64,000 bases of DNA from JACVRW01 sp963803245. GTDB taxonomy: Bacteria; Actinomycetota; Thermoleophilia; Solirubrobacterales; Thermoleophilaceae. The stretch is taken from positions 248,001-312,000 of the forward strand of contig CAWDLI010000015.1 in NCBI GenBank assembly GCA_963803245.1. Reading direction: 5' to 3'. This document shows positions 8,105 to 16,167 of the stretch, piece after piece. Below the pieces are notes generated by a model, which worked only from the letters and a program-made list of their open reading frames with translations, had not been told where the DNA came from and did not search any database. Position 1 is the first letter of the stretch; every line of letters starts with the position of its first letter. A program made the position numbers and the translations under genes.

Positions 8105-8745
8105 CCGAGCCCCGGGTTCTCATCGTCGACGACCACCAGCTCTTCAGGGCCGGTGTGCGCTCCGAGCTCGAGACCCTGCTGGAGATCGCCGGGGAGGCCT
8201 CGGGCGTGGCCGAGGCGGTGCGGTGCATCGCCGACCTGGGCCCCGACGTGGTGCTGCTTGACGTCCACATGCCGGACGGCGGCGGCATGGAGGTGATCAG
8301 GCGCGCGGCGGCGGCCGGCGGCCCGGCCCCGGTGTTCCTCGCTCTGTCGGTGTCCGACGACCCCGACGATGTGATCGCCGTGGTCCGCGCCGGCGCCCGC
8401 GGCTACGTGACCAAGAGCATCTCCGGACCCGACCTGGCGGACGCCGTGCGCCGCGTGCACGGCGGCGACGCGGTTTTCTCCCCGCGCCTCGCCGGCTTCG
8501 TGCTCGACGCGTTCGCGGGACCGGCGCCACAGACCGACAGCGAGCTGGACGCGCTCACTCCCCGCGAGCGGGAGGTGCTGCAGCACATCGCGCGCGGCTA
8601 CATGTACAAGGAGATCGCGCTGCGACTGGACATCTCACCCAAGACGGTGGAGGCGCACGTGTCCTCGGTCCTGCGGAAGCTCCAGCTGTCGAGCCGGCAC
8701 GAGCTGTCGCGCTGGGCAGCGGAGCGACGGCTGCTGGACTCGTAG
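8101..8745 (+). CDS. LuxR/NarL-family response regulator
   Basis: A 214-residue regulator with a receiver domain (acidic pair D10-D11, phosphoacceptor D54 in LLDVHMP, K near 105 in YVTKS) and a C-terminal LuxR-type HTH (LTPREREVLQHIARGYMYKE). The GTG start at 8101 overlaps the kinase stop by 4 bp, so the pair is coupled. It is the last gene of the PspC module and ends before a strong bidirectional hairpin. Targets are unknown; autoregulation of the module is likely by analogy with LiaR. Confidence 0.93.
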   Translation: MTEPRVLIVDDHQLFRAGVRSELETLLEIAGEASGVAEAVRCIADLGPDVVLLDVHMPDGGGMEVIRRAAAAGGPAPVFLALSVSDDPDDVIAVVRAGARGYVTKSISGPDLADAVRRVHGGDAVFSPRLAGFVLDAFAGPAPQTDSELDALTPREREVLQHIARGYMYKEIALRLDISPKTVEAHVSSVLRKLQLSSRHELSRWAAERRLLDS

Positions 8746-8910
8746 CGGCCGGGCGGCGGGTTAGAGCCATACGGCGGCCGGCTGCGGCGTCTGTTCGTGC
8801 GGGTTACGTCACCTCCGGGCGGTCGTCCGTCACCTGCCCGTGGCCCCTGGTCACGAGGTGAATGAGAGGCGCAAATATTCCGCCTGTCATCCCTCTCGCC
8901 GGCGGCGCCT

Positions 8911-8959
8911 GGGGTGTGGGGGGTTTTCGATGTATGCCAACGAAAAGGCCCCACACCCC
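8911..8959. terminator. bidirectional terminator hairpin
   Basis: Two 19-nt arms, 8911-8929 and 8941-8959, are reverse complements except for a 2-bp internal mismatch, with an 11-nt loop. The arms hold an 11-bp GC stem (GGGGTGTGGGG) and a 6-bp TTTTCG/CGAAAA upper stem. It lies between the convergent response-regulator and ligase genes and could stop both transcripts. Confidence 0.7.
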
Positions 8960-8978
8960 CCCCGGTGATGTGCCGCTG

Positions 8979-10469
8979 CTAGTCGATCAGGTACTTGCGG
9001 AGGACCTTGCCCGCCGCGCTCAGCGGGATCTCGTCCAGGAACTCCACGCGCTGGGGCACCTTGTAGTCGGCGAGGCGCTCGCGGCAGTACCTGATCAGCT
9101 CGCGCTCCCCGCACTCGCCGGCCGGCACGACGACGGCCTTGACGAGCTGCTCGCCCTCCACGCCGCTGTCCACCCCCACCACCACGACCTGCTCGACCTT
9201 GGGGTGCACCGCCAGCACGTCCTCGATCTCGATGGGGTCGACCTTGTCGCCACGCACGTCGATGAGCAGCTTCCTGCGACCCGTGATGAAGAGGCGTCCC
9301 TCCTCGTCCATGCGACCGCGATCGCCGGACACGAACGAGCCGTCCCGGAATGCCTCCCGGTTGAGCTCATCGAGACCGGAGTAGCCGGGCGTCATCGCCG
9401 TGCTGGCGAAGAGGATCTCACCCACCCGCCCCGGATCGAGCGGCTGCCCCGCGTCGTCCACGACCTGAAGCTCCACGCCCTCCAGCGGCCGCCCGACGGA
9501 GCCGGCGGTGGCGTGCGGGTCGGCGTCGAGGTTGACGGTCACGCAGCCGGCCTCGGTGGTGCCGTAGAGCTGGCGCACCGGCACGCCGAAGCGCGCGTGG
9601 AACGCGTCGAAGGTCGCGCGCGGCAGCGCGGCGGCGGCCGAGAAGCAGAGCCGCAGCGACGAGAGGTCGGCATCCTCGCCCGCCTCCGCGAGCAGGCGGA
9701 AGGTGAAGGGCACGGCCGGGAAGATCGTGGCCCGCTCGCGCTCCAGCAACTCCAGTGCCCGCCCGCGCTGCAGCAGGAACGGGTTGGGATCGTCGAAAAG
9801 CACGAGCGTCGCGCCGCTCCGCACCGCCGCGAGCAGGCAGCAGCCCATGCCGTAGGTGTGATGGAGCGGGATCACGCAGAAGACCACGTCGTCCGCCGTC
9901 ATCCCGGTTGCGGCCACGTAGGCGTCCGCCTCGGCGCGCAGATGGCGATGCGTGCGCGGCACGCGCTTGGGCCGGCCGGTGGAGCCGGAGGAGTACTGGA
10001 ACACGGCGTCGTCGTCCGGCGACGAGGCGCCGGAGGGCGCCGGGCCCTCGCCGTCCAGGTCCACGAGCACCTCGACCGTGCCCGCCATGCGCGAGGCGAT
10101 CGCCGTGCAGAGCTCGGCCGAGCGGGCGTCGGCGACGATCGCGCGAACATCGCATTCGCGGAAGTGGAACTCGAGCTCCGCCTCCTTGAAGGCCGGGTTG
10201 AGCGGCACCGCGACGGCGCCGGCGCGCAGGATCGCGAGGAAGGCGATCGGGAAGGCCGGCTCGTTCGGCAGCACGAGCGCCACCGGATCCCCCGGTCCCA
10301 CACCGCGCGCCGCCAGCGCTCCGGCCAGGCGCTCCACTCGCTCGCGCAGCTCCCGGTAGGTCAGCCGCTCGTGCCCGTGGACGAGGGCGACGCGATCCGG
10401 GTGGGCGGAAGCGCTCGCGTCCAGCATCTCCGTGACGGGCGTGGTGGAGGTTCCGGTCGGCGCAGCCAC
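8979..10469 (-). CDS. AMP-forming acyl/aryl-CoA (or ACP) ligase, copy B
   Basis: A 496-residue ANL-superfamily adenylating enzyme. The P-loop-like A3 motif is SSGSTGRPKR, A5 is YGTTEAG, A7/A8 are SGDRG and TGRRKLLIDVRGDKVDP, and the catalytic lysine is in AAGKVLRK near the C-terminus. It activates a carboxylic acid as an acyl-adenylate and passes it to CoA or an ACP. It starts 8 bp after the pabAB stop and is clearly paralogous to the ligase at 12698-14188 along its whole length. The substrate is unknown; an aminobenzoate-type acid is plausible from the neighbourhood but unproven. Confidence 0.9.
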   Translation of the reverse strand: MAAPTGTSTTPVTEMLDASASAHPDRVALVHGHERLTYRELRERVERLAGALAARGVGPGDPVALVLPNEPAFPIAFLAILRAGAVAVPLNPAFKEAELEFHFRECDVRAIVADARSAELCTAIASRMAGTVEVLVDLDGEGPAPSGASSPDDDAVFQYSSGSTGRPKRVPRTHRHLRAEADAYVAATGMTADDVVFCVIPLHHTYGMGCCLLAAVRSGATLVLFDDPNPFLLQRGRALELLERERATIFPAVPFTFRLLAEAGEDADLSSLRLCFSAAAALPRATFDAFHARFGVPVRQLYGTTEAGCVTVNLDADPHATAGSVGRPLEGVELQVVDDAGQPLDPGRVGEILFASTAMTPGYSGLDELNREAFRDGSFVSGDRGRMDEEGRLFITGRRKLLIDVRGDKVDPIEIEDVLAVHPKVEQVVVVGVDSGVEGEQLVKAVVVPAGECGERELIRYCRERLADYKVPQRVEFLDEIPLSAAGKVLRKYLID

Positions 10470-10477
10470 GACCAGGC

Positions 10478-12604
10478 TCAGAGCTCGGCGGTGAGCTGTG
10501 CCTCGCCTTCGTGGACGTGGAACTCGCCCGAAGGGTCGGCGTGCATGGCGAGTGCCCGCATCAGGGCACGCGCCTTCAGCATCATCTCCTGGTACTCGTC
10601 CTCGGCGTCCGACTGCATGACGATCGCGCCGCCGGCGCCGATCGTGGTGGTCTCGCCGTCCATCACGATCGTCCGGATCACGATGTTGAGGTCGCAGCCG
10701 CCGCTCAGGCCGAGGTAGCCGATCGCGCCGGAGTAGACCCCGCGCGGCTCGTGCTCGAGCTCGTCGATGATCTCCATGGTGCGCTTCTTCGGGGCGCCCG
10801 TCATCGACCCGCCCGGGAAGCAGGCGCGGATCCCGTCAGGCGGCTCCACGCCCTCGCGGAGCTGGCCGCGGATCGTGGAAACCAGCTGGTGCACGGTCTC
10901 GTAGGACTCGATCGCCATCAGGTGCGGCACGTGCACCGTGCCCACGTCGCAGACGACCCCGAGATCGTTGCGCAGCAGGTCGGCGATCATCAGGTTCTCG
11001 GCGCGGGTCTTCTCGTCGGTCCGCAGCGTCTCCGCGAGCTGCAGGTCCTCCACGCGGTCCGTGCCACGCGGGGCCGTGCCCTTGATCGGCTTGGCCTCCA
11101 TCCAGCCGTCGCGGCCGATCGAGAGGAAGCGCTCGGGAGAGGAGCTGAGCACCGCCGCGTCGCCGAAGCGCAGGTAGGACGAGAAAGGCGCCGGGTTGAT
11201 GTGGCGCAGGGTCCGGTAGAGCGGCAGCGGCTCGGGCGAGATGTCCGCGTGCACCTTGTTGGTCAGGCAGACCTCGTAGGTGTCGCCCTCCGTGAGGTAG
11301 TCCTTGATCGTCTGGATGTCGTCCAGGTACTGCTGGTGCGAGCGGCTGAGGCGGAACTCAGCCGGCGAGCCGCCCGCGGTGATCGCCTCCAGGTCGACCG
11401 GCTCCAGCGGCGGTAGCGCCTCGAGGCGCGTGGCCGTCTCCCGGATCCAGCGCGTGCCCTCGTCCTCGCTGGTGGGCTCGGTCACGCACAGCAGGTAGGT
11501 CGTCTTCTCGTAGTGGTCGAACGCGACGACCCGGTCGGCGAACACGAAGGCCGCGTCCGGCATCGACGACTCGAAAGCGTTGTCGCCCTCGCAGTCGGCC
11601 TTCAGCTCGTAGCCGAAGTAGCCCACGAAGCCGCAGTTGAAGTCGAACGGCAGGTCGTCAGAGAGGTAGCGCAGCCGCTTCGTCTCGCGGCTGAGGTAGT
11701 CGAAGATCGACTCCTCGTGCTCCTCGCTCGAGAGGCCGCGCGCGACCTTCACCTTGCCGGTGCCGACGTCGGAGGTCACGACGGAGCTGAGCGGTCCGCC
11801 GCTGGCGCCCATGAACGAGAAGCGTGAGCGCTCGTCCACCTTGCTGCTGTCGAGCCAGAAGGCGTAGCGGTGGTCGCCGTAGAGATTGACGAACACCTGC
11901 TCGGGGTCGAACAGCCGGTCGAGGCGCTCGACCTGCAGGCGCAGGCGCGGGCGCTGCGGCGGCGACCACTTCGCTCCGCCTCCGTTCGTGGTCGGCTGGG
12001 TGAGCGGGGTGCGCTTGCCGCCCGCCACTCCGGCGGTCATGTCGCGGAAGTTGGCGAGCAGACGGCGGCCCCAGTCGGTGCAGATCGACTCGGGGTGGAA
12101 CTGCACGCCCCACACCGGGCGCTTGCGGTGGGCCGCTCCCATGACGATGCCGTCGGCGGTCCAGGCGATCGCCTCGAGGTCCTCGGGCAGCGGCTCCGTG
12201 ATGCAGAGCGAGTGGTAGCGCACGACCGTGAAGCCCTGCGGGATCTCCGCGAAGAGCGGCGAGTCGTCGTGGTACACGGCGCTCATCCGGCCGTGCATGA
12301 CCTCCGGCGCGTGCACCACCTCGGCGCCCGCGATGTGGCCGATCCCCTGATGGCCGAGGCAGACGCCCAGCAGCGGCACCTCGGCATCGCGGATGGCGTC
12401 GGCGCAGATGCCGAAGTCCTTGGGATCGTCGGGCCGGCCGGGGCCGGGCGAGATCACGACGTTGTCGAAGTCGCCCCCCGCCAGCTCGCTCCACGGGGCG
12501 CCGTCATTGCGCACGACCGTCGGCTCCTCGCCGTTCGCCTCGGCGATCAGCTGGAACAGGTTGTACGTGAACGAGTCGTAGTTGTCGATGAGCAGTGTCT
12601 TCAC
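10478..12604 (-). CDS. pabAB: fused aminodeoxychorismate synthase (PabA-PabB)
   Basis: A 708-residue fusion making 4-amino-4-deoxychorismate from chorismate and glutamine. The N-terminal glutamine amidotransferase has C82 in VCLGHQ and H170/E172 in FHPES. A linker near 195-225 leads to the chorismate-binding domain with PIKGT (K508) and the PGGSMTGAPK motif. The lysine in PIKGT is the PabB signature; anthranilate synthases have alanine there. GTG start 12604 is supported by GGGAG nine bases upstream. The gene is sandwiched between two paralogous ligases and lies near an ACP, a PabC-like aminotransferase and a DAHP synthase, so its product may serve folate, a specialised arylamine product, or both. 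Confidence 0.93.
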   Translation of the reverse strand: MKTLLIDNYDSFTYNLFQLIAEANGEEPTVVRNDGAPWSELAGGDFDNVVISPGPGRPDDPKDFGICADAIRDAEVPLLGVCLGHQGIGHIAGAEVVHAPEVMHGRMSAVYHDDSPLFAEIPQGFTVVRYHSLCITEPLPEDLEAIAWTADGIVMGAAHRKRPVWGVQFHPESICTDWGRRLLANFRDMTAGVAGGKRTPLTQPTTNGGGAKWSPPQRPRLRLQVERLDRLFDPEQVFVNLYGDHRYAFWLDSSKVDERSRFSFMGASGGPLSSVVTSDVGTGKVKVARGLSSEEHEESIFDYLSRETKRLRYLSDDLPFDFNCGFVGYFGYELKADCEGDNAFESSMPDAAFVFADRVVAFDHYEKTTYLLCVTEPTSEDEGTRWIRETATRLEALPPLEPVDLEAITAGGSPAEFRLSRSHQQYLDDIQTIKDYLTEGDTYEVCLTNKVHADISPEPLPLYRTLRHINPAPFSSYLRFGDAAVLSSSPERFLSIGRDGWMEAKPIKGTAPRGTDRVEDLQLAETLRTDEKTRAENLMIADLLRNDLGVVCDVGTVHVPHLMAIESYETVHQLVSTIRGQLREGVEPPDGIRACFPGGSMTGAPKKRTMEIIDELEHEPRGVYSGAIGYLGLSGGCDLNIVIRTIVMDGETTTIGAGGAIVMQSDAEDEYQEMMLKARALMRALAMHADPSGEFHVHEGEAQLTAEL

Positions 12605-12638
12605 TGCGTCAATCTCCCGGCGGTCGACGATGAGGTCT

Positions 12639-12692
12639 CTGGGCGGCGGCTGCCCAGCGAACCTTCAGAGTAGACCCGTTTCCCGGGCCCGG
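12639..12692 (-). promoter_or_regulatory. two small hairpins in the gap before pabAB
   Basis: The 93-bp gap between ligase A and pabAB contains CTGGGC/GCCCAG (12639-12644 with 12652-12657) and the palindrome CCGGGCCCGG (12683-12692, nearly extendable to TTT/AAA on either side). The second directly follows the ligase stop and could be a weak terminator. No U-tract or known riboswitch is recognised. Confidence 0.3.
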
Positions 12693-12697
12693 CAAAC

Positions 12698-14188
12698 TCA
12701 AATCAGGTACTTACGCAGGATCTTCCCGAGCGGGCTCTTCGGGATCTCCTCGCGGAACTCCACCACCTGCGGCACCTTGAAGTTGGCGAGGTGCTCCTGG
12801 CAGTACGCGATCACCTCGCGCTCCTCCAGCGCGTCGCTCGGCACCACCACGGCCTTCACGACCTCCTCGCCGGCGACCTTGCCCGGAACGCCCACCACGA
12901 CGGCCTCCCCCACCTTGGGGTGAGCCACCACCACGTCCTCCACCTCGATCGGGTCGACCTTGTACCCGCCGACCTCGATCAGGAGCTTCTTGCGCCCGGT
13001 GATGGTGAGCCTGCCCTCCTCGTCCAGCTTCCCGAGGTCGCCGGTGATGAAGTGGCCCTCGCGGAACACCTGGCTGTTGAGCTCCTCGTTGTCGGCGTAT
13101 CCGTCGGTGAGGCCCGGGGCATTGACGGCCACCTCGCCGATGCTGCCCGTGGGCACCTGCTCGCCGTCGTCGTCCTCGATCCGCACCTGCACGCCGTCCA
13201 CCGGCTTGCCGACCGATTCGAACGTGGCCACGGGATCGGGGTCCATGTTGGCCGTGAGCGTGCCCGCCTCGGTGCAGCCGTAGAGCTGGCGAACCGGCAC
13301 ACCGAACTTGTCCAGGAAAGCGTCGAAGAAGGGACGCGGCAGGGCCGTGCCGGCCGAGAAGCAGAGCCGCAGCGACGACAGGTCGGCCGCGGCCGGCGCC
13401 TCCGCCATCAGCCTGAAGTTAAACGGGACGCCCGGGAAGATCGTGGCCTTTTCCTGCTCCAGCAGCTCGAGGGCGCGCTGGCGACGCAGGAGGAACGGAT
13501 TGGGGTCCTCGAGGATCACATGCGTGGCGCCGCTGGCGGCGGCCGCGAACATGCAGCAGCCCATGCCGTAGGTGTGGAAGAGCGGGATCGCGCAGAAGAT
13601 CCGGTCGCTCGGCTCGATTCCCATCCCGGGGTAGTACTGGGACTCGCCGAAGCACTGGCCGTGGGTCCGGGCCACCCGCTTGGGCCGGCCCGTGGAGCCC
13701 GAGGAGAACTGGTAGACGAGCGCCTCATCCGGCGAGCGGGACTCGAGCTTCGCCGGCTCGTGCTCCATCAGCATGTCGAGCGTGAGCGCCTGCCCGTGCG
13801 CCGAGCTCGTGGTGATCACCTGCGCCGGCCGCTCCCAGCCGGCCACGATGCGCTCGCATACGCCGGCGCTGCGCTCGTCGCTGATCACGGCCCGCACCGC
13901 GCACTGGCGGAAGTAGAAGTCGAGCTCGTCCTGCTTGAAGGCGGGGTTGACCGGCACGACGACGGCCCCGAGACCCGTGATCGCGAAGTAGCTCGCGATG
14001 AACGAGGGATCGTTCGGCAGGAGCAGCGCCACGGCGTCCCCCGGCTCGATGCCCTGGGCGGCCAGGCCCTGGGCCAGCCGCTCGACGCGCTCGACCAGGT
14101 CGCCGTGGGTGACCCGCTCGTCGCGGTAGACGATCGCGACGTCGTCCGGCCGTGCGGACGCGTTCTCGTACAGCAGATCCATCAACAT
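12698..14188 (-). CDS. AMP-forming acyl/aryl-CoA (or ACP) ligase, copy A
   Basis: A 496-residue ANL enzyme, same length as copy B and alike throughout. Motifs: SSGSTGRPKRVARTH, YGCTEAG, TGDLGKLDEEGR, TGRKKLLIEVGGYKVDP, and the catalytic lysine in PLGKILRKY. It lies 42 bp downstream of the acyl carrier protein gene on the same strand, which makes an ACP-loading role more likely here than for copy B. An alternative start two codons in (MDLLYENA) exists. Differences near the A8 loop (GGYK here, RGDK in copy B) may reflect different partners or acids. Confidence 0.9.
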   Translation of the reverse strand: MLMDLLYENASARPDDVAIVYRDERVTHGDLVERVERLAQGLAAQGIEPGDAVALLLPNDPSFIASYFAITGLGAVVVPVNPAFKQDELDFYFRQCAVRAVISDERSAGVCERIVAGWERPAQVITTSSAHGQALTLDMLMEHEPAKLESRSPDEALVYQFSSGSTGRPKRVARTHGQCFGESQYYPGMGIEPSDRIFCAIPLFHTYGMGCCMFAAAASGATHVILEDPNPFLLRRQRALELLEQEKATIFPGVPFNFRLMAEAPAAADLSSLRLCFSAGTALPRPFFDAFLDKFGVPVRQLYGCTEAGTLTANMDPDPVATFESVGKPVDGVQVRIEDDDGEQVPTGSIGEVAVNAPGLTDGYADNEELNSQVFREGHFITGDLGKLDEEGRLTITGRKKLLIEVGGYKVDPIEVEDVVVAHPKVGEAVVVGVPGKVAGEEVVKAVVVPSDALEEREVIAYCQEHLANFKVPQVVEFREEIPKSPLGKILRKYLI

Positions 14189-14230
14189 GGCCGTGCCTCC
14201 GTGCGGATCATGTCCCGAAGCCTGAGGCCG

Positions 14231-14485
14231 CTAGCCCCGGCCGTCCTGCTTGCGCGCCACGAACTCGTCGATGCGCGCGACGCTCTCGAAGTTCTCCGGC
14301 GTCAGGTCCTCGTCCCGTACCGAGATTCCGTAGCGCTCCTCGAGGAAGGCCACCAGCTCCATGACGCCGTGCGAGTCCACGATGCCCTTGGCGAGCAGGT
14401 TGTCGCCCGGGTCGATCGCGGTGATCCCCCTGCCCTGGGAGAGCTCGCTGACTATGAACTGCTCTACGTCGGTAGTGACGCTCAT
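14231..14485 (-). CDS. stand-alone acyl carrier protein
   Basis: An 84-residue protein starting MSVTTDVEQFIVSEL. The phosphopantetheine attachment motif is VDSHGVMELV, with S38 as the modified serine. The C-terminal half (YGISVRDEDLTPENFESVARI) is like carrier proteins that work with AMP-ligases, such as DltC-like and NRPS-associated ACPs, more than the FabD/FabF-type AcpP. It lies between a GNAT-fold gene (58 bp) and ligase A (42 bp), so the ligase probably loads it. No ketosynthase or other PKS gene is in sight. Confidence 0.88.
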   Translation of the reverse strand: MSVTTDVEQFIVSELSQGRGITAIDPGDNLLAKGIVDSHGVMELVAFLEERYGISVRDEDLTPENFESVARIDEFVARKQDGRG

Positions 14486-14543
14486 GTGGCTACACCGTAA
14501 CGACAACCAGGGCGATTTGGGAAGCCCGTGGCGCTCTGCCGCA

Positions 14544-15281
14544 TCAGCGCGGGGCGAGCGGCGCGCCGGCGCCCTCGGTCCGCGCCTCCAGCACCTCTGA
14601 CTCGCCGGCGACCGGGACGCGCCTGGTGAGCACGCGCAGGGCCGCCACCTTCCGGACCGGTACGTACCCGCGCATGCCGTAGAGCCAGCGGGCGGGCCTG
14701 TTGTCGGCCAGCACGTAGCCCCAGAGCGTCTCGTAGCCGAGGTCGCGCAGCCTCGTCTCGACCTTGTGGAGGAACTCCACGGAGTTGCCCCCGCCGCGAT
14801 GCTCCTCGAGGAGGAAGAAGTCGAAGCCGTAGACGGCGCGATCGTCCAGCTCGATGTCCAGCCCGTAGTGCTCGATGTCGCGGTGCCGCGGCTCGATGCT
14901 GCGGTCCACCCACCAGTAGTAGCCCACCAGCTCGTCCTGCACGTAGCCGGCGTACCCGCGGTAGCCGCGCTCCACGTCGGCCACCGCGCGGCCACTGGCC
15001 TTCGAGTCGCAGCGCCTGCGGTTGAACTCGAAAAGCGCCGGGAGGTCGTCCGCCCGGAGCTCCTCGATCCGGAGCGACTCGGAGAACTCCATCTCCGTGA
15101 CGTCGCGAAGGTCCTTGCGGAGCACCACCACGTCCTCGCGCGAGTGCAGGGCCAATCGGACCCTCCCGATCAGCTTGCGGACCAGCTCGCGCGCGCCGTG
15201 GCGGCGATAGAGGCAGCGCAGATCCGCCACGTTGGACGCGAGCGGGCCCTTCTCTGGCGATGGGAGGCTTTGTACGTTCAT
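14544..15281 (-). CDS. GNAT-fold acyltransferase in the ACP-ligase cluster
   Basis: A 245-residue protein. The first ~80 residues are a basic, poorly defined region (LYRRHGARELVRKLIGRVRL). The GNAT domain follows: LRIEELRADDLPALFEF at beta-1/alpha-1, FDFFLLEEHRGGGNSVEFL at the acetyl-CoA loop (RGGGN replaces the usual RGxGxG/A), and DNRPARWLYGMRGY at the end. It is first in the minus-strand run GNAT-ACP-ligase. It could transfer an acyl group from the adjacent ACP, like some GNAT lipid and amino-acid acyltransferases, or acetylate an arylamine; neither is proven. Confidence 0.8.
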   Translation of the reverse strand: MNVQSLPSPEKGPLASNVADLRCLYRRHGARELVRKLIGRVRLALHSREDVVVLRKDLRDVTEMEFSESLRIEELRADDLPALFEFNRRRCDSKASGRAVADVERGYRGYAGYVQDELVGYYWWVDRSIEPRHRDIEHYGLDIELDDRAVYGFDFFLLEEHRGGGNSVEFLHKVETRLRDLGYETLWGYVLADNRPARWLYGMRGYVPVRKVAALRVLTRRVPVAGESEVLEARTEGAGAPLAPR

Positions 15282-15418
15282 GGCCGTTGCGACTGACTGA
15301 ACAGCCCTGCGGGCCGGTGGGGCGTCCCTGCGAATGGTGCCCGGTCCGGGCAGTCATCCTAGTATCTCCACTCAGATTGAACGCACACATCGGGCCATCG
15401 GATCACCAGGTCGTGAAG

Positions 15419-16138
15419 ATGGACTCGCCGCTGCCTGAGCCCAATGCCGGGGTGTTCGAGACGATGCTGGTGCTCGACGGGCGTCCGGTGGAGCTCGATG
15501 CACACCTCGAGCGCCTGGGCGCGAGCCTGGACGCGCTGTTCGACCTCGCCGTGCCCACGGACGCCCGCGACCTCGTGTTCGCGGCGGCGAGCGAGACCCT
15601 CCTGGGCCGGCTGCGCCTGGACGTGTCGCCCGCGCAGGGGAACGGGGTGCGGGTCGCGGACGTGGACGAGGCGCTCGTGTTCCCGTCCTTCGACCACGGC
15701 ATCGAGGTGGCCGCGGTGACGGTGCCGGGTGGCATCGGCGCGCACAAATGGGCCGATCGGCGCCTGCTGGAGCAGGCCGAGAGCGATGCGGGCGCCGCGG
15801 TGCCGCTGATCCTCGACGCCGACGGCACCCTCCTCGAGGGCTCCCGCGGGAGCCTCTTCCTGGTGCGCGACGGCGTGCTCTGGACGCCCCCGGCGGACGG
15901 CCGGTTGCTTCCGGGGGTCACCCGGGCGCGCGTGATCGAGCTTGCGGAGGCGATCGGAATCGAGGTGCGCGAGGAGGAGCTGGCACTCGAGCGCCTGCTC
16001 GAGGCCGACGAGGCGTTCATGACCGGAGCCGTGCGCGGCGTGGAGCCGGTTCGCGGCGCCCGCGGACTGCGCGACTGGGACGAGGGCGAGCTCACCCCTC
16101 GGATCTCCGCCGAGCTTCACCGCCTCTGGTTCGCCTGA
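15419..16138 (+). CDS. class IV PLP aminotransferase / aminodeoxychorismate lyase-like (PabC-like)
   Basis: A 239-residue fold-type IV PLP enzyme. The Schiff-base lysine is K110 in IGAHKWADRRLLEQ, with EGSRGSLFLVRDG and DGRLLPGVTRARVIELA as the phosphate-binding and cofactor motifs. This family holds branched-chain and D-amino-acid aminotransferases and ADC lyase (PabC). Position next to pabAB and DAHP synthase favours ADC lyase, giving PABA plus pyruvate. ATG 15419 is preferred; a GTG two codons earlier (15413) is possible. It is divergent from the GNAT-ACP-ligase run across about 137 bp. Confidence 0.82.
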   Translation: MDSPLPEPNAGVFETMLVLDGRPVELDAHLERLGASLDALFDLAVPTDARDLVFAAASETLLGRLRLDVSPAQGNGVRVADVDEALVFPSFDHGIEVAAVTVPGGIGAHKWADRRLLEQAESDAGAAVPLILDADGTLLEGSRGSLFLVRDGVLWTPPADGRLLPGVTRARVIELAEAIGIEVREEELALERLLEADEAFMTGAVRGVEPVRGARGLRDWDEGELTPRISAELHRLWFA

Positions 16139-16167
16139 GACGCCTGAGCCGTCCTACACTGGATCGG

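Noticed and set aside
10478..12604. Anthranilate synthase (TrpE/TrpG fusion)
   Set aside because: The PIKGT lysine is the PabB signature; TrpE has alanine there.
12683..12692. CCGGGCCCGG as an operator or riboswitch element
   Set aside because: Such palindromes occur by chance in 70% GC DNA; no partner site or known fold is seen.
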